From Hyphomicrobiales bacterium (GTDB lineage: Bacteria; Pseudomonadota; Alphaproteobacteria; Rhizobiales; Devosiaceae), in contig JAQGKB010000236.1 in the NCBI GenBank assembly GCA_028290345.1, forward strand, positions 1 to 7,774: DNA of 7,774 nucleotides, read 5' to 3'. How positions within the stretch are numbered: the first letter of the stretch is position 1; each line of letters opens with the position of its first letter. A model generated the notes under the pieces. The model ran no database searches, was not told the origin of the DNA, and saw nothing but the letters and a program-made list of their open reading frames with translations. A program made the translations under genes and the position numbers. Of the stretch, positions 1-6,497 are shown piece by piece.

Positions 1-710
1 GGAAAACCCTTTCCGAGGTTTTTCACGTCGAAGTGACGGATCGGGCCCCCAGCCCTACCCACCGCGAGACCATATTGAAGCCGACCGAGGTGCATTACCG
101 CCATCGCAAGCAAACCGGCGGGGCCGGGCAATTTGCCGATGTGACGATGAGCATCCACCCCAATGAGCGCGGCAAGGGTTTTACCTTTGGCGAAACCGTC
201 AAGGGAGGCGCGGTACCACGCAACTTCATCCCGGCCGTCGAGGCGGGTGTGCGCGAGGCCATGGAAAAAGGCCCCCTGGGGTTTCCGGTCGTCGATGTCG
301 GGGTCACACTGACAGATGGCCAGCACCATTCCGTCGACAGTTCGGAATTCGCGTTCCGGGTGGCGGGGAGAATGGGGGTGCGGCAGGGCTTGGCGCAAGG
401 CGCCGCAGTGCTGCTGCAGCCGATATACCGAACCGAACTGCACGTTCCATCAGTCTATTCCGGAAGTCTCGTGCCGATCGTTTCGGCGCTGAAGGCACAG
501 ATCCTCGGCTTCGACCGGGATGAAACCGCCAAGGGATGGGATGTGTTCTCGGCGCTGGTGCCGGGCAACGCGTTGAGCGAACTGGCCCGCTCCCTGCGTT
601 CGGTGACCCAGGGCATCGGCTATTTTTCCAAGACATTCGATCACTTCGAGGAGGTTTACGGGCGGGATACCAGCGCGGTGACGAACGCCCACGGCACGCA
701 CGCCGGTTGA
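1..710 (+). CDS. Elongation factor G-like GTPase, C-terminal part (5' end outside window)
   Basis: The open frame enters the window already running (first full codon at 3) and ends with TGA at 708-710, giving about 235 residues of the C-terminus. The GTG at 33 is internal and not the start. What is visible matches EF-G domain IV followed by domain V. The domain IV motif RKQTGGAGQFADV is the counterpart of the KQSGGRGQYG segment of E. coli EF-G. The tip loop GQHHSVDSSE keeps the histidine corresponding to E. coli His583, which enters the decoding site during translocation. Domain V is recognisable from LLQPIYRTELHVP to LRSVTQG and FDHFEEVYG. The family drives ribosomal translocation or ribosome recycling with GTP. 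The domain V segment KAQILGFDRD differs from the canonical RRGQI-G stretch, and no ribosomal protein or tuf gene follows, so a paralogue (fusA2 type) seems likelier than the housekeeping fusA. The GTPase domain is not in view. Confidence 0.88.
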   Translation, partial: KTLSEVFHVEVTDRAPSPTHRETILKPTEVHYRHRKQTGGAGQFADVTMSIHPNERGKGFTFGETVKGGAVPRNFIPAVEAGVREAMEKGPLGFPVVDVGVTLTDGQHHSVDSSEFAFRVAGRMGVRQGLAQGAAVLLQPIYRTELHVPSVYSGSLVPIVSALKAQILGFDRDETAKGWDVFSALVPGNALSELARSLRSVTQGIGYFSKTFDHFEEVYGRDTSAVTNAHGTHAG

Positions 711-726
711 TCCTCGAAGGGAGACC

Positions 727-849
727 ATGGCAGTTCGTGCGCTAGCGTACAAAAACTCGAATCCTCCGCCGCGGAGGGGTAAAGTCATTTTATCGCGGAA
801 ACCGGATGGTCATGTTCATGAAGACCAGCGCTTTCATAGTCGAGGATGA
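727..849 (+). CDS. Possible small ORF (40 residues) leading into the receiver gene
   Basis: This ATG-started frame of 40 codons (TGA at 847-849) is preceded by a good Shine-Dalgarno sequence, GAAGGGAG at 715-722, with only a few bases before the start codon. It lies just after the EF-G stop and overlaps the first 44 nt of the receiver gene in another frame. The product would be basic (starting MAVRALAYKN, with PPPRRGK in the middle), with no signal peptide or membrane segment. It could be a leader peptide coupled to the receiver gene, or a chance frame. The ribosome binding site is the main support. I recognise no homologue. Confidence 0.22.
   Translation: MAVRALAYKNSNPPPRRGKVILSRKPDGHVHEDQRFHSRG
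763..777 (+). other. Short GC-rich hairpin between EF-G and receiver genes
   Basis: CCTCCG (763-768) and CGGAGG (772-777) form a perfect 6-bp stem with a CCG loop. A run of four T occurs only about 10 nt further on, so it is at best a weak terminator for the EF-G gene. It could also be a structure in the leader of the receiver gene, whose start codon lies 28 nt downstream of the stem. Confidence 0.3.
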
Positions 850-1222
850 TCCCCTGGCGTTGTTGTTGTGCCGGGATGCGCTGAAAAGCCTTGGATACGG
901 CGTATCGGGCGCTGTCGCGAATATCGATGCGGCGATGAGTGCAGTGATCGCTCAACCGCCCGACATCGCCATCATGACGCTTGAGCTCGGCAACGAAAGC
1001 ACTGCGATCCTGGCGGCGCGCTGCCGCCGGCTCGGGGTCGGGGTGATCTTCGTGACCACGTACCTGGCGAAGGCTCTGCCCGACTGGTGCCGCAACGCTC
1101 CGGTGCTGACCAAGCCTTATGCGCGGGAAGACCTTTTCCTGGCGCTGAAAGAGGCCGAGGAAAAATCCTTGCGCTCATTGGGTAGCGTGCCCGAAAGCAA
1201 GGCCAACCGGCCGCAACATTGA
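806..1222 (+). CDS. Stand-alone receiver-domain protein lacking the phospho-acceptor aspartate
   Basis: The 138-residue product is a single CheY-like receiver domain with no output domain. The N-terminal acidic pocket is present in IVEDDPLA (Glu13, Asp14, Asp15). The switch threonine (Thr84 in IFVTTY) and the conserved lysine (Lys103 in LTKPY) are also present. At the end of beta-3, where related proteins have the pattern ALLD-x-x-LG, this one reads AIMTLELG, so Thr58 stands in place of the aspartate that normally takes the phosphate. It should therefore not signal by standard Asp phosphorylation, and could be a constitutive or protein-binding pseudo-receiver. The start at 806 is preferred because GCGGAA ends 5 nt before it. 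ATGs at 812 and 818 are in frame, but the same site is then too far away. No histidine kinase is adjacent. Residues 115-138 form a charged tail without recognisable motifs. Confidence 0.85.
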   Translation: MVMFMKTSAFIVEDDPLALLLCRDALKSLGYGVSGAVANIDAAMSAVIAQPPDIAIMTLELGNESTAILAARCRRLGVGVIFVTTYLAKALPDWCRNAPVLTKPYAREDLFLALKEAEEKSLRSLGSVPESKANRPQH

Positions 1223-1263
1223 TGGTATTGGCTAACGTATCATGAGAACTTCAACGGTCTCCC

Positions 1264-1271
1264 GGAGGAAA
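1264..1271 (+). promoter_or_regulatory. Strong ribosome binding site of the small membrane protein
   Basis: GGAGGAA lies directly upstream of the ATG at 1275, separated from it by a few bases. It is a near-perfect Shine-Dalgarno sequence and supports the 64-codon frame as a real gene despite its size. Confidence 0.7.
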
Positions 1272-1274
1272 TAG

Positions 1275-1469
1275 ATGGACCGGAACTGGATGATCGTTTT
1301 GGCAGTCGTGATCGCTCTCTTCGCCATCGTCGCTCTCAATCAATATCGCGGCTCGCATTCAACCCAGAATGCCTCGACCACCATAACACCGGCCACGCCC
1401 GCCGCACCCGCCGCGGGCAAACTGCCGCTCGGAAGGGCAGATTTCATTCCGCCCACAAAAGCTATGTAG
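1275..1469 (+). CDS. Small single-span membrane protein, unknown function
   Basis: This 64-residue protein starts MDRNWM and continues with one hydrophobic helix, about residues 6-21 (IVLAVVIALFAIVALN), ended by QYR. The rest is a polar tail rich in Thr, Ala and Pro (residues 28-48) ending in ADFIPPTKAM. The helix is probably an uncleaved anchor: there is no typical cleavage motif, and the short N-terminus has few charges. The membrane orientation is therefore uncertain. The start is well supported by the ribosome binding site just upstream. The gene lies 52 nt after the receiver gene on the same strand and ends convergently with the ArsB-type gene. It may be cotranscribed with the receiver gene, but no functional link is visible. 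I do not recognise the family. Confidence 0.68.
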   Translation: MDRNWMIVLAVVIALFAIVALNQYRGSHSTQNASTTITPATPAAPAAGKLPLGRADFIPPTKAM

Positions 1470-1479
1470 CCAGCTATCC

Positions 1480-1498
1480 GGCCGGCGCGTCCGCGGCC
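1480..1498. terminator. Weak candidate hairpin between convergent genes
   Basis: GGCCG (1480-1484) and CGGCC (1494-1498) can pair around a 9-nt GC-rich loop in the 46-bp gap between the convergent stop codons at 1469 and 1516. No T-run follows on either strand, so intrinsic termination is not clearly supported. The position is its main argument. Confidence 0.25.
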
Positions 1499-1515
1499 TT
1501 CAACCTGCTTCAAAG

Positions 1516-2769
1516 CTAGTGCGAAACCAGCAGCAATGCGGCCAAGGAAAGCAGCAGCGCCGGCGGCATCACCACCAGGCCCAGCTTCAGGAATGCCCAG
1601 GCGCTCACGTTGACGCCTTCGCGCCGCACCGCGACGAGCCAGAGGATCGTTGCGAGCGAACCGGTGACCGACAGATTGGGCCCCAGATCCACGCCCACTG
1701 TCAGCGCTTCGGTCACTTGCAGCGGCACCTGGGCGCCATGACTGGCGGCAGCGGCGAGCAACCCCATCGCAAGATTGTTGATGATATTCGATCCAAAGGC
1801 GGCAATGACCCCCGCGCCGGACGCCGTCAAGGCGGGAGCGCGCGCGGCGTCATTCTGCAGCAAGACGGTCAGTCCCTGCAGCAGTCCGCTGTATTCGACG
1901 CTCTGCACCAGCACGAACAAGCCGGCCACCAGGGGCAGCACGCCCCAGGACACATCCTTCAGAACCGGCAACGGCGACTTGCGCGCAAGTAACAGCACGG
2001 CGGCGGTGACTACCACGCCGGCGATAAAGGTCGGCAGCCCCAGATCCATTCCGACGATGGAGGTGGCAAGCAACACGACTGCGGTGAGGACGATGCCCGC
2101 TGCCGCCAATCTGCCGCCCCGCGACAATGGCGTGGGGACCGATGCTAACGACGGCTTGGTCAATTGGCGGCGTTGCGTGAGGTACAGCAGCCCAAAGGTT
2201 GTTGCCATGGCGACGATCGCCGGCAGTCCAAGGTGCAGCAGCCAGATCGGCAAAGATGGCATGAGACTGCCGAAAATAACTAGATTGCCCGGGTTGGAAA
2301 TCGGCAGGACAAAGCTCGCAGCATTGGCGACGAATGCACAAGCCAGCAGATATGGCAGGGGCTCGACCTTGGCATATCGTGCGGCGCGGTAGACGGCCGG
2401 GGTCAGCACGACCGCCGTGGCGTCGTTGGACAAGAACGCCGTGACGATGATCCCCACCACGTAGACCATTGCAAAGAGGCGCGTGGCCGACCCGCGCGCC
2501 CATCGAACAGCGAGATTTGCCAAAAAGTCGAAAAGTCCCTGCTGCCGCGCCACCTCTGCCAGCAGCATCATGCCGACCAGGAACAGATAGACATCCGTAC
2601 CCTTCGCCACTGCAGACACAGCCTCTGGGAAGGGCAGCAGTCCGAAAAGGACTAGCAGCACTGCGCCGCCAACGGCCCACATATATTCGGCCGAACGCCA
2701 CGGCTTGGAGACGACGCCCAGGACCGCGGTTGTCGCTATCGCCAAGCTGGCGATCTGGCTGCCGGGCAT
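1516..2769 (-). CDS. arsB: ArsB-family inner-membrane transporter (arsenite efflux type)
   Basis: The 417-residue product (ArsB proteins are about 430) is hydrophobic throughout, with roughly ten to twelve membrane helices. Family motifs are clear: AFLSNDATAVVLTP at residues 111-124, ISNPGNLVIFG at 157-167, GSNIINN at 326-332 and GVDLGPNLSVTGSLATILW at 359-377. The last is the counterpart of GCDLGPKITPIGSLATLLW in E. coli ArsB. The family exports arsenite or antimonite from the cytoplasm, driven by the membrane potential or together with the ArsA ATPase. I chose the ATG at 2769 because GGAGG lies 10 nt upstream and the protein then starts with a membrane segment. The open frame runs on upstream to a TTG at 2856, but those 29 residues are polar and unlike the family. 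No arsR, arsC or arsA gene is in view, so the substrate is inferred from the family only. The gene follows the sugar transporter genes on the same strand after 191 nt. Confidence 0.85.
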   Translation of the reverse strand: MPGSQIASLAIATTAVLGVVSKPWRSAEYMWAVGGAVLLVLFGLLPFPEAVSAVAKGTDVYLFLVGMMLLAEVARQQGLFDFLANLAVRWARGSATRLFAMVYVVGIIVTAFLSNDATAVVLTPAVYRAARYAKVEPLPYLLACAFVANAASFVLPISNPGNLVIFGSLMPSLPIWLLHLGLPAIVAMATTFGLLYLTQRRQLTKPSLASVPTPLSRGGRLAAAGIVLTAVVLLATSIVGMDLGLPTFIAGVVVTAAVLLLARKSPLPVLKDVSWGVLPLVAGLFVLVQSVEYSGLLQGLTVLLQNDAARAPALTASGAGVIAAFGSNIINNLAMGLLAAAASHGAQVPLQVTEALTVGVDLGPNLSVTGSLATILWLVAVRREGVNVSAWAFLKLGLVVMPPALLLSLAALLLVSH

Positions 2770-2813
2770 CTTTGCTGGGCCTCCGGGCCTCTGACATGCG
2801 AGCTGCGGTATCG

Positions 2814-2823
2814 AAGGAGGTGA
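2814..2823 (-). promoter_or_regulatory. Anti-Shine-Dalgarno-like element in the arsB leader
   Basis: Read on the - strand this is TCACCTCCTT, the same as the 3' end of bacterial 16S rRNA. It lies about 45 nt upstream of the chosen arsB start. Its CCTCC could pair with the GGAGG ribosome binding site of that gene (2780-2784), but only over 5 bp. A role in hiding the ribosome binding site is a guess. On the + strand the same bases are a perfect Shine-Dalgarno sequence with no convincing gene after it. Confidence 0.2.
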
Positions 2824-2906
2824 CTGCTGAAGCGCGCGCGGTCCGCTGTCTTGCAATAGAACCTTATTTGACCGCGGCGAACGGCTCCATTCTACGGACG
2901 TAGGTC

Positions 2907-2935
2907 GCCATAGAGCATTGGTCTCACCTTGTCAT
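2907..2935 (-). promoter_or_regulatory. Possible promoter for the ArsB-type gene
   Basis: On the - strand, ATGACA (2930-2935; 5 of 6 matches to TTGACA) is followed after exactly 17 bases by TATGGC (2907-2912; 3 of 6 matches to TATAAT). It lies in the 191-nt gap after the stop of the fused transporter gene, so arsB could be transcribed on its own with a leader of about 130 nt. The -10 match is poor, and read-through from the upstream operon is equally possible. Confidence 0.27.
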
Positions 2936-2960
2936 ACCTTGGTTGTGGGGGCAGTCGCCC

Positions 2961-5081
2961 TCAGCGCGAGGTCTCGCCGCGCCGGCGTACCACCACGTCG
3001 ACGGTGATCGCCGCGAGCAGCACGACGGCTGTGGCCATGAGCTGCACGGCGGCCGGGAGGCCCAGCAATGCCATGCCGTTGACGATGGCCGCGATGACCA
3101 CGCCCCCAAGCACCGCATGGATCGGGTGCCCGCGTCCACCGAAGAGGCTTGTGCCACCGATTACCGCCGTGGCCACGACGTAAAGCACGATGGTGCCTCC
3201 GTCGAAGCTGGTGGAAATCGAGCGCAGGCGCGACGCATAGATGATGCCGCCGATCCCCGCCGTAAGGCCCGCCAGCGTAAAGGCCAAGGTCCGGATGCGC
3301 GCCAAGTTGACGCCGGCGCGCCGCGCTGCTTCGGCATTGCCGCCGATGGCGTAGATGTAGCGGCCGAAGCGCGTGCGCTCCAGCAGCACCGACCAGGCCA
3401 CAAGCACCGCGAAGACGATCGGGATCACCCACGGCATGCCGCTGAACGGATAGGCCGGCACCCCACGGTTGACATTGCTGATCAGAACCACGGCCGCTCC
3501 CGCCACCGCCGCCGCGACGATCTTGAGCACAGCAAGCCCGAAAGGCGGGGTGACGAGGCCGCTCCGCCGCCGCTGCCGGTCGCGCATCAGCACGACAATA
3601 GCGTAGATCAGTACCGCCGCCGTGGTCAGGATCCACCCGCCCTCGCGGCTCAGGGTGCCGTTGGCAAGGTTGTTGATCACGTCGTCGGTGATCGGCACGG
3701 TGCCGCCGCTGCCGAGCAGCTGGATCATCAAGCCCTGAAAACCCAGCAGCCCGGCCAGCGTCACCACGAACGAGGGCAGGCGAAGCCGGGTGATCAGCGT
3801 ACCCTGCAGCGCGCCGAGCGCCGAGGTTGCGGCGAGCGCCGCGAGGATCGCCGCCCACCACGGCCACCCGACTTGAGGCTGTACCAGCAGGGTGGCCACT
3901 GTCGCGCCGATGCCGGCAACGTAGCCGAGCGACAGGTCGATCTCGCCGAGTAGCAGCACGAACACTGCGCCCATGCCGATGAGCATGAAAACCGAGCCCT
4001 GGACCAGCAGGTTGACGAGGTTGCCGGCGGAAAGGAACTGGCTGTTCTGGCTCTGGAACACGATGGCGATCAGGATCACCCCCAATACCACCGGCAGCAC
4101 TCCGCTCTGCCCGGCGAGGATGCGCACCCACCAGGCCGCGAGATACGGTCCGAGCTTGCCGTTGTCGACGGTGAGCAGCGGCGGCAAGCCGTCCTTGCCG
4201 GTTGCCGGCGCCGTCTCGGCCTCAAGCTTTGGCGCGGCCGGCTCCGCCGAGTTGCCGTCGATCTCTTCCTTTGTGTGCGAATAGACGGTTTTGGACGGAA
4301 GCCCGTTGGAGGCCTCGCCCTGACGATCCGACCGGCCGGTCGTCATCAGTTCGACGACGCGCTGCGGGTCGAATTCGGCGACCGGCCCTGCCCCCACCAT
4401 GCGTCCCAGCCGCAGCACTGCGATGCGGTCGGCGACTTCGAACACGTCGTTGAGATTGTGCGAGATCATGATCACTGCCAGCCCCTGATCGGCCAGGCGC
4501 CGCACCAATTGCAGCACCTGCAAGGTCTGAGCAACGCCGAGCGCAGCAGTCGGCTCGTCGAGGATCACGAGCTTGGAGTTCCACATCACCGCCTTGGCCA
4601 CGGCCACCGACTGGCGCTGCCCGCCGGAGAGCGAGGCCACCGCCTGCCGAACCGAGCGGACAGTGGTGACGCGCAGGTCGGCGAGCGTCTTGCCCGCCGC
4701 CCGTTCCATGTTGTCCTCGTCCAGCAGCCGGTTGCGCAGCCGCTCCCGGCCAAGGAACATGTTCTGGACGACATCGAGATTGTCGCTCAGCGCCAGGTCC
4801 TGGTAGACCACCTCGATGCCCAGTGCCGCAGCCTCGCGCGGACTGCGGATGCGGATCTGTTGGCCTTCCCACAGGATCTGCCCGGCATCAGGCTCATGGA
4901 TGCCGCCGATGCTCTTGACGAGTACCGACTTGCCGGCGCCGTTGTCGCCGACAAGGGCGGTGACCTGGCCGGACGGTACGATCAGATCGACACCGGCAAG
5001 GGCCTCGACTGCACCGAAATGCTTTTGGATGCCCCGCAGCTCTAGGACCACCTGGGGGGAAGGAGTTGCAGTCTCAGCCAT
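2961..5081 (-). CDS. Fused sugar ABC importer subunit: ATPase plus XylH/RbsC-type permease
   Basis: One 706-residue chain holds both parts of a sugar importer. Residues 10-250 are a single ABC ATPase domain: Walker A GDNGAGKS (45-52), Q-loop YQD (93-95), signature LSGGQ (151-155), Walker B VILDEPT (172-178) and switch His208. Residues 250-315 are a polar linker rich in Ala, Glu and Pro. From about 325 to 697 there is a hydrophobic permease with about ten or more helices and two hallmarks of the XylH/RbsC family: GEIDLSLG (379-386) and the cytoplasmic loop YAIGGNAEAARRAGV (577-591), which contacts the ATPase. Related systems normally use separate proteins, and XylG/RbsA/GguA ATPases have two tandem ATPase domains, unlike the single one here. 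A homodimer would supply the two ATPase and two membrane domains of a full importer. The start is supported by GCGGAG 9 nt upstream. The gene follows the binding-protein gene by 18 nt, so they form one operon. Confidence 0.92.
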   Translation of the reverse strand: MAETATPSPQVVLELRGIQKHFGAVEALAGVDLIVPSGQVTALVGDNGAGKSVLVKSIGGIHEPDAGQILWEGQQIRIRSPREAAALGIEVVYQDLALSDNLDVVQNMFLGRERLRNRLLDEDNMERAAGKTLADLRVTTVRSVRQAVASLSGGQRQSVAVAKAVMWNSKLVILDEPTAALGVAQTLQVLQLVRRLADQGLAVIMISHNLNDVFEVADRIAVLRLGRMVGAGPVAEFDPQRVVELMTTGRSDRQGEASNGLPSKTVYSHTKEEIDGNSAEPAAPKLEAETAPATGKDGLPPLLTVDNGKLGPYLAAWWVRILAGQSGVLPVVLGVILIAIVFQSQNSQFLSAGNLVNLLVQGSVFMLIGMGAVFVLLLGEIDLSLGYVAGIGATVATLLVQPQVGWPWWAAILAALAATSALGALQGTLITRLRLPSFVVTLAGLLGFQGLMIQLLGSGGTVPITDDVINNLANGTLSREGGWILTTAAVLIYAIVVLMRDRQRRRSGLVTPPFGLAVLKIVAAAVAGAAVVLISNVNRGVPAYPFSGMPWVIPIVFAVLVAWSVLLERTRFGRYIYAIGGNAEAARRAGVNLARIRTLAFTLAGLTAGIGGIIYASRLRSISTSFDGGTIVLYVVATAVIGGTSLFGGRGHPIHAVLGGVVIAAIVNGMALLGLPAAVQLMATAVVLLAAITVDVVVRRRGETSR

Positions 5082-5099
5082 CGTCGGTACTCCGCGTAA

Positions 5100-6359
5100 C
5101 TATGGGGAAATATTGGCGCCCTGGCACGCCTTTGCCGCCGCGCCCGCGCAGAGCTTGGCGGGATCCACGAACCCGTCCTTGACGACGGTAGCCGCAACAT
5201 TCTGCGGCGTGACCCAGACCGGGGTCAGCAGCACGGATGGCACGGATTTGTTGTTCGTCGAATCCGCCGTCGAACCATTCACCAGCGCGGCGGGCGGCGT
5301 CACCCCTGCCCGAAGGTAAATGGTGAGCGCGGCGGCGGCTTGCGCCTCGAGATAAATCGGCTTGTAGACGGTACCGCATTGGTACCCCGAAAGCACGTTC
5401 TGCAGCCCCGTAAGCGTTGCGTCCTGCCCGGTGGTCGGGAAGGCATTGGGCGGCACGTTCAGCGTCTTGAGGTAGGAAATCACCGCGTTGGCGGTATCGT
5501 CGTTCGGCATCACCACGGCGTTGATCTGGGGGTGCGCGGTGAATTGCTCCTCAAACGTGGTACGGGCCGTCGCCGGGTCCCACGTACCGGCGGGTTCGGC
5601 CACCTTGGTGAACTTGGCCGAATCGAAATTGGGCTGCAGCACGCCGTCATAGCCCTGCGCGAAGAGGGTGGCGTTGTTGTCGGTCGGCGCGCCGCGCATC
5701 ACCAGCAATTGCGGCTTGGCGACCTTCCAGGCGGTGAGGCACGAGACCATGCCGTCCCCGATCAGCTTGCCGACGCTGACATTGTCGAAACTCACGTAGT
5801 AGGCAGCGCCGCCGCCCAGAGTCAGCCGGTCATAGTCGATGACCGGCACGCCATGCCCCTTGGCGTAAGTTTCGATCGATGCACCGACGCCCGAGGAGAT
5901 CGGGTCCATCAGTAGAACCGTCGCGCCCTGCGAAATATCGGACTGGGCCTGCGTCAGTTCCGTGGACTCGCTGCCGCCGGCATTGGTGATGATGTACTGG
6001 TCGGGGGTCAGCCCTGCCGCCGCAAACGCCTTCTGCAGATAGGGTGCATCGAACGAGGTGTAGCGGGCCGAGGTGGTGGTTTCGGGCAGCAGCACGCCGA
6101 CCTTGCCCTTGCCTTGCGCCACGATCGACTTCAGCCCCGCCATTGCCGAAAAATCGGCCGTGAACGAGCTGGCGGAAAGGTTCGGACTAGCGGCATTCTG
6201 GGCAAAAGCCGCGCCCTGGGAGCCCATGAGGGTGAGGCAGGCCAGGAGCCCAACAGACATTCGAGATCGCTTGCGCCTTGATCCGCTTCGCTCCGCCCGC
6301 CCGGATATGCCATCGGGACTGCTCCTCGAAATGCGCTTGGCATCGAAACTCGACTTCAT
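5100..6359 (-). CDS. XylF-like periplasmic sugar-binding protein of the fused ABC importer
   Basis: The 419-residue product is an exported solute-binding protein of the XylF/RbsB type. After a long basic N-region (residues 1-33, with RRKRSR), a hydrophobic core from Met34 leads to a likely cleavage site after AFA (residue 53). Motifs of the E. coli XylF sugar pocket occur in the same order: DYDR (175-178), YYVSFDN (187-193), TDNNA (226-230), Trp260, NDD (286-288), GQDA (311-314) and VYKPI (331-335). An aldose such as xylose is therefore the likely ligand. Five cysteines (41, 207, 328, 404, 412) include four in the mature part, which could form two disulfides in the periplasm. The start at 6359 is supported by AAAGGAGAAA just upstream. 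Met34 is an alternative but has only a weak site. It is the first gene of the operon with the fused transporter subunit. No sugar-metabolism genes are adjacent. Confidence 0.92.
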   Translation of the reverse strand: MKSSFDAKRISRSSPDGISGRAERSGSRRKRSRMSVGLLACLTLMGSQGAAFAQNAASPNLSASSFTADFSAMAGLKSIVAQGKGKVGVLLPETTTSARYTSFDAPYLQKAFAAAGLTPDQYIITNAGGSESTELTQAQSDISQGATVLLMDPISSGVGASIETYAKGHGVPVIDYDRLTLGGGAAYYVSFDNVSVGKLIGDGMVSCLTAWKVAKPQLLVMRGAPTDNNATLFAQGYDGVLQPNFDSAKFTKVAEPAGTWDPATARTTFEEQFTAHPQINAVVMPNDDTANAVISYLKTLNVPPNAFPTTGQDATLTGLQNVLSGYQCGTVYKPIYLEAQAAAALTIYLRAGVTPPAALVNGSTADSTNNKSVPSVLLTPVWVTPQNVAATVVKDGFVDPAKLCAGAAAKACQGANISP

Positions 6360-6362
6360 GAT

Positions 6363-6372
6363 TTTCTCCTTT
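6363..6372 (-). promoter_or_regulatory. Ribosome binding site of the sugar-binding protein gene
   Basis: On the - strand AAAGGAGAAA ends a few bases before the ATG at 6359. It fixes the start at the longer form with the unusual 33-residue basic N-region, rather than at internal Met34. Confidence 0.75.
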
Positions 6373-6497
6373 GCCTGAACAATTTTGGGGCTCGAAGCGC
6401 GCGTGCAAGAGACCGGCTAGCGCGTCGCACCTGAGATGCTCATTCGCCAGTGCTGTGTTTCGATCCGGATTGCAGATTCTTGCCGGCGAGTCGGGAG

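Noticed and set aside
1850..2797. 315-codon open frame on the - strand overlapping arsB
   Set aside because: Composition is Arg/Gly-rich without motifs, and the overlapping frame is a clear ArsB protein.
2814..2823. AAGGAGGTGA on the + strand as the ribosome binding site of a 27-codon frame starting at GTG 2820
   Set aside because: The start codon overlaps the binding site, leaving no spacer, and the short frame has no protein features.
1516..2856. Longer ArsB form starting at TTG 2856
   Set aside because: The extra 29 residues are polar and unlike ArsB N-termini. The ATG at 2769 has GGAGG upstream.
2932..4131. 399-codon open frame on the - strand in another frame of the fused transporter gene
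   Set aside because: It is an Arg/Gly/Pro/His-rich shadow of the permease coding sequence, with no ribosome binding site or recognisable domain.
6261..6359. Twin-arginine signal in the sugar-binding protein (RRKRSR)
   Set aside because: The residues after the arginine pair lack the usual hydrophobic Phe-Leu positions. A Sec signal with a long basic N-region fits better. The Cys41 region also does not make a lipobox, as it lies too early in the hydrophobic core.
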